The position numbers and the translations under genes were made by a program. The notes beneath the pieces were generated by a model. It had not been told where the DNA came from and searched no databases. It was given only the letters and a program-made list of their open reading frames with translations. Below, in pieces: positions 60,111-64,000 of a DNA stretch of 64,000 nucleotides. Numbering within the stretch: position 1 is the first letter of the stretch; each line of letters starts with the position of its first letter. The DNA lies in assembly GCA_001557505.1 (NCBI GenBank), contig LSAX01000006.1, forward strand, positions 930,001-994,000, read 5' to 3'. Origin of the DNA: Reticulascus tulasneorum. Its lineage: Eukaryota > Ascomycota > Sordariomycetes > Glomerellales > Reticulascaceae.

Positions 60111-60645
60111 TATGGCTAGACTGGGATTAGTGGAAGAGAAGCACGGCTGCTCTGGTTAGGCATCCTGCTGCTTGGCTGAGCTGCTTGGGGAGAGTCTCGT
60201 TTAGAACTAGATACTCAGGAGACCTGCGGCTAAGTTGCAGTTTGATAATCAGATGATTGATTGGGATTACTCCCTGACTCTAGCCAAACCCGGTCCATAT
60301 GCGAGTGATATGGCTATTGCCCCTCCTTAACGGGGCTGATCGTATTGAAATGAGGGAGGTACATTCGCTTAACAACAGCCGGGCAGCTGAAAGCGAAGCT
60401 CGTTGACGTGACATTCTTGCTGCAATACGTGCAGCTCCAATATCAAATATACTAAGGCCCTAGTGCATGGACGATGGTGGGTTGGTAGACCTAGCAGGAC
60501 ACGTCTGTAAACCCAATATATTCGCAGCTTCATGAATTCACAAATCCGAACAGCGCTCGTAGTGAGTACGTTCGTAAATCATGCGAAACTACCTCAATAC
60601 ATCCCACAAGACCAATGCCACCCGTCGGCAGATAGTCAGGTGCAA
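60111..60645. other. convergent intergenic spacer
   Basis: 3' regions of the two converging genes. Nothing else is seen. Confidence 0.55.
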
Positions 60646-61484
60646 CTAGGTCATTAAGCGCCCTCCATTCGCGGGTATAACAGCGCCGGTAATCCACCTC
60701 GCGCCATCACTCGCCACGAACGCAACAACATCTGCAATGTCCTCCACTGTCCCCAGCCTTCCTTCTGCAGGCGTCTGCTTCGCGCGCTCCAGATCCGCTT
60801 TCTGATCCTCTTCCGGCATCTGGTCGAACATCTCGGTCTGCACGGACCCTGGACTCACGCAGTTCACCGTCACCCCGTGGCTCTGGCCGAGCTCGCGGGC
60901 CGCAACCCGGCTGAAGGCTTCGACTGCTGCTTTGCTTCCCGCATACGCGATGCTGCCCACGGCGTCGACCTTGGCCGCTACGGATGTGATGTTGATGATC
61001 CTGCCGCCGCGAGCAAGGTGAGGAATGGCGGCTTGCATCATGAAGAAGACTGCTTTGGTGTTCGTGGCAAAGATGCGATCGTAGTCTTCCGGGGTCGTCT
61101 CTTCCAGGGACGAGCTCAGTGTGCTGCCTGCATTGTTGACGAGGATGTCCAGCTGCTCAACCTGGAACGCCTGGAGAGTTCTCTGAATGACCTTGTCCGG
61201 ATCATGCGCCGCATCCGCTTGGATGGCGGTGGCAGAGGAGCCGGAAGCATGAATCTCTGCTATCACTTCGTGGGCTTTCCCTATTGATGAAGCGTTCACA
61301 AACGTGAATGCGACCTTGCGATGAGTCTTAGCTACGATACCTTGACCATGTGAGAGGAACAACGCACTTTGGCTCCATCCTTGGCAAGCTTTAACGCAAT
61401 GGCGGCACCGATACCTCTTGCACCGCCAGTAACAAGTGCGACTTTACCCGAAAGCGGCCCCGAGGGCTGACCCGAAACCGACAT
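60646..61484 (-). CDS. short-chain dehydrogenase/reductase (SDR)
   Basis: Exons 61484-61368 and 61314-60646 join in phase 0 to give 261 residues, typical of a classical SDR. The Rossmann cofactor motif is TGGARGIGAA, followed by DILVNNAG, the catalytic Ser in INITSVAAK and the YxxxK pair in YAGSKAAVEAF. VNCVSPGSVQTEMF and the C-terminal ITGAVIPANGG complete the fold. It is an NAD(P)-dependent oxidoreductase, probably cytosolic; the 3-oxoacyl-reductase-like pattern does not fix a substrate. The intron (GTGCGT donor) falls inside GAK|VAFTFVNA. The frame is open upstream to 61679, but MSVSGQPSG immediately precedes the Rossmann strand and is the likely start. Confidence 0.93.
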
Positions 61485-64000
61485 GTCTGATGCGGGCAAC
61501 GGAGGCAGTGGTCTATCGAAGGGAAAGGAGGATGGGTCTCGGGGCGGGAGCTCTATTCGCAATCCACTTGTTCGGCGGCGGTCCGTCGTCGGGCTTGAAC
61601 CTTTCTTAAATACTGGTGTTCTGCAGCAGATGACTTGTATGCCCTGAAGCCAATGTTCTATCCGCGCATGGAGTTCCATTCGAGGTGTCGCAGCCTCTCT
61701 TCTTTTTTTGTGGCAGGGTTATCCCGAGCTGAGTAAACGTTTCGCTGAGCTCTGGGCACGATGACCAAGCTCGAGCTTGAGCTGTGAGGCGCGTGTAGGT
61801 TCTGACTACGAAGTACAGTCTGAGTGGCGCGGGGAATATCAGCCAACCGCCACTGGGCGTTTGCCAAACGCTACATCATCGGTAGCAAACGATCCATCCA
61901 TCCATCCCCAAAACTTGGTCATCGCTGAACCCCGCAACCATTTTTGAAGCTCGACATGCATTCCCTACCTACCCAACAGGGCATGGACTGGGACCCAGCT
62001 TTACTTGTAGGCCAGCACCCCTTCTCTTTGTTCCACGGAGAATTACAATGCAGAAGAGGCAACTTTAGTCTCTGCTCCTTCATTCCCGCACTAACGTGAT
62101 GAAAAGAATGGGCGGCAGATGGGACAAGGGCTTGCAGAAGGCCTGGGCATCTGGTTGGTCGGCTGGCGTGCATTCAAAGGCAGTCAAGCGGGCCACAGGC
62201 GCTTCGCCGCGACGCCGAATGATAGAATGAGTGAAAAGAATGAGAATGAGAGGAGCAAGGGGAGTGAAGGAATAATGACGAACAGGGAAAGGAGGCAAAA
62301 GGTAAAATTAGATGAGATTTCCGGTTCAGGCGATTTTGGCGGGGTGGGGACGGCCTAAAAGGGGAAAACATGGCATGAACTGCCAGTAATTTTTTAAATG
62401 GCCGGTGATACTTGAGATTATTAGTTAATGTTCGATAATGAATTCCCCCATCTATCAATGTGGGGAATTGCATACCTTACGTAGACACGCTGCTCATGGG
62501 GGCCCATCATCTATATACTTAACCATATGCGTACGCAATAGTAATTAGAATGTCTATCCACCGGTTACTGACACGTTACACAGGACTGGACCATGAAAGA
62601 AAATCCTTTCCACCCAGACTTCGATGACGATTCTAGGGCCTTATTGTTACTCTGCCTATGAGACAGTTTAGTCCTAGCCATTAATTATTCGAGGGAGATA
62701 GAGATGGACAGAGTGACGGATGGATACACAAGCTAGAATCCACTGCCGACTGTTTCTTGAGGCTGGCGCCCGAAACCTTGTGTTTCACGGAAACCGTTTC
62801 TTTGTGTCTGTTTCTCTCTCCTCTCCCAGGTTTCTGGTAAGTTAGGCCCGGGCATTTTCACGTTTCGATCTTCAAATGGAGCGTGGATCCATGCCCGTTC
62901 TCAGCGGGCGACCGGGGGGGGGGGGCACTGAGTCCATCAAATTGTTTGGCTTGCAGGTTGATCTACCCACTTGTTCGTGATTGCCATGCAGAATAGGATC
63001 ATGACGTTTCCCGGCGAGTCTGCAAATCCTGAGCTTCCAATTTTGCTTGGCCCATTGTGCCACGCCATGGTCATCATCCAGCTTTGCACGGCACGATGGA
63101 ACATTCGGTAGCACTCGAAGCCACCTTTCGCCTCCCGCTGTCAGGTAATGAGCCGACTAGGTTGTTATCAGTTAGTTGAACTTCGTGCTGCATACGGACT
63201 ACTTGACTTAATTACCTGAGGAGGTGCCTTGTCATTCCTGGTCAGCCATTTATCATCAGTTTGTTCCGAGGCTCATCCATCTCATACTGCGTACGTGTGG
63301 AGCATTTTCTTTTGGTGTCTTCTCCCGTCGAACAAAAAAACCCCCCAACCATCACTTTGCCCCCTTCCACTCAGATCCGGGAGAACAAAAGTTCATCCAT
63401 CCCGTCTCTGACTTGTCACTTGAGGATCCCCCCCTCTTGCACGCCAATCAGGGTGGTCCACCGGCAATGCAAGTGCTTGCTGGGGGGGCTTTTCCACATC
63501 CAATCTCCCACCACAAAGATGCACCCTTTCCCTGCACAGCCCTCTCATGTTGGGCTGCGCACGTGATACGGAGACGTCGATTGCAAGCCGAGTTTGATTG
63601 CGCTAATGCAAAGTGGTCCGGGTACCAAGCACCCGCTGTACTTACAGCAAGAACCCAGAGGCCCCCAGGCTTACAGGCAAGGAGTGGAGGTACCGACCAA
63701 CGCTTGCTAGTGACCTGTTGTTCACAAGCAAGCAGTGGCCTTGAAAGGCTGTTTGGCTAGGCTGCTATCAAACTAAGGTAGGTAGTTGGTCAAGCAGGTA
63801 TCTCCATGGACTAGCAGCGATCATTCTGGCACGATGGCAGTTCGCTATGTGCTAGAGGCGCCGCTTAGCGGGGAAAGCGTGCCATAATACCGCACCTGGC
63901 AGCCTCTGCAACCTGTTCATTCAAGCACCGCAGGTATTTCGCAACATGTTCACTTCAATGGTCTTGTAACTACTGAGTAGCTTGAAAATCCAGGACGAGC
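61485..64000. other. intergenic region to the window end, no gene seen
   Basis: 2.5 kb without a supportable gene. It contains CCCTACCTACCC at 61963-61974, a run of 12 G at 62914-62925, and AAGGTAGGTAG at 63775-63785. The 178-codon frame from 63224 has no motif and is rich in Pro/His/Cys, as chance frames are. Confidence 0.5.

Noticed and set aside
63224..63760. 178-codon frame near the right end
   Set aside because: Pro/His/Cys-rich with no motif, no leader and overlapping frames; likely chance.
1..64000. CRISPR arrays, rRNA, bacterial operons or phage genes
   Set aside because: None seen; gene structure is eukaryotic throughout.

Overview
The window is nuclear DNA of a filamentous ascomycete (Pezizomycotina, most likely a Sordariomycete). 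The signs are short introns of about 45-80 nt with GTRAGT-type donors and CTAAC/CTGAC branch sites, nuclear genes for mitochondrial complex I (so not a Saccharomyces-type yeast), a TOK-type K+ channel, a pisatin-demethylase-like P450, and a block of DNA carrying the C-to-T/G-to-A signature of repeat-induced point mutation (RIP). Gene models were built by hand by joining exons in phase; homology calls are from recognised motifs, since no search could be run.

Layout. 0-8 kb: complex I 51-kDa subunit, a PEX11-type peroxin, a four-helix membrane protein, and a CUE/DUF1771/Smr protein resembling the no-go-decay nuclease Cue2. 9-16 kb: an amidase and an NPC1-type sterol transporter. 18-22 kb: a 1,119-residue coiled-coil protein. 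23-27 kb: a convergent pair, a berberine-bridge-type FAD oxidase and a P450, that looks like a small metabolic unit. 29-36 kb: an unrecognised nuclear-looking protein, the PP2A activator PTPA/Rrd1, and a small Ala/Pro/Thr/Glu-rich protein. 36.06-41.84 kb: a 5.8-kb extremely A/T-rich block. 43-48 kb: a putative alpha/beta-hydrolase with an unresolved 5' end and a TOK K+ channel. 48-54 kb: the CCR4-NOT E3 ligase Not4. 54.7-61.5 kb: complex I 30-kDa subunit, a possible small gene, a PUA/ASCH-like nuclear protein and an SDR oxidoreductase. The last 2.5 kb and several 1-2.8 kb gaps hold no gene I can support.

The most interesting structure is the A/T-rich block. It resolves exactly into two 2,855-bp copies of one DNA transposon in opposite orientation (36057-38911 and 38988-41842), separated by 76 bp. 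Each copy has about 207-bp terminal inverted repeats and its own 11-bp target-site duplication. Every mismatch in the two duplications is a RIP-type transition, and the changed copy is always the one facing the spacer. A decayed transposase relic with the D-(L)K..-F-D-I-...-K-N-V pattern of Mutator-like elements can be read in both copies. The pair therefore looks like two independent insertions of a Mutator-like element, later destroyed by RIP that also hit the trapped spacer but stopped sharply at the outer borders.

Other points of note are two apparent GC-AG introns (amidase, FAD oxidase), a Not4 locus that can encode a 784- or a 1,569-residue protein depending on use of one long intron, and an in-frame TGA in the hydrolase gene that splicing must remove.
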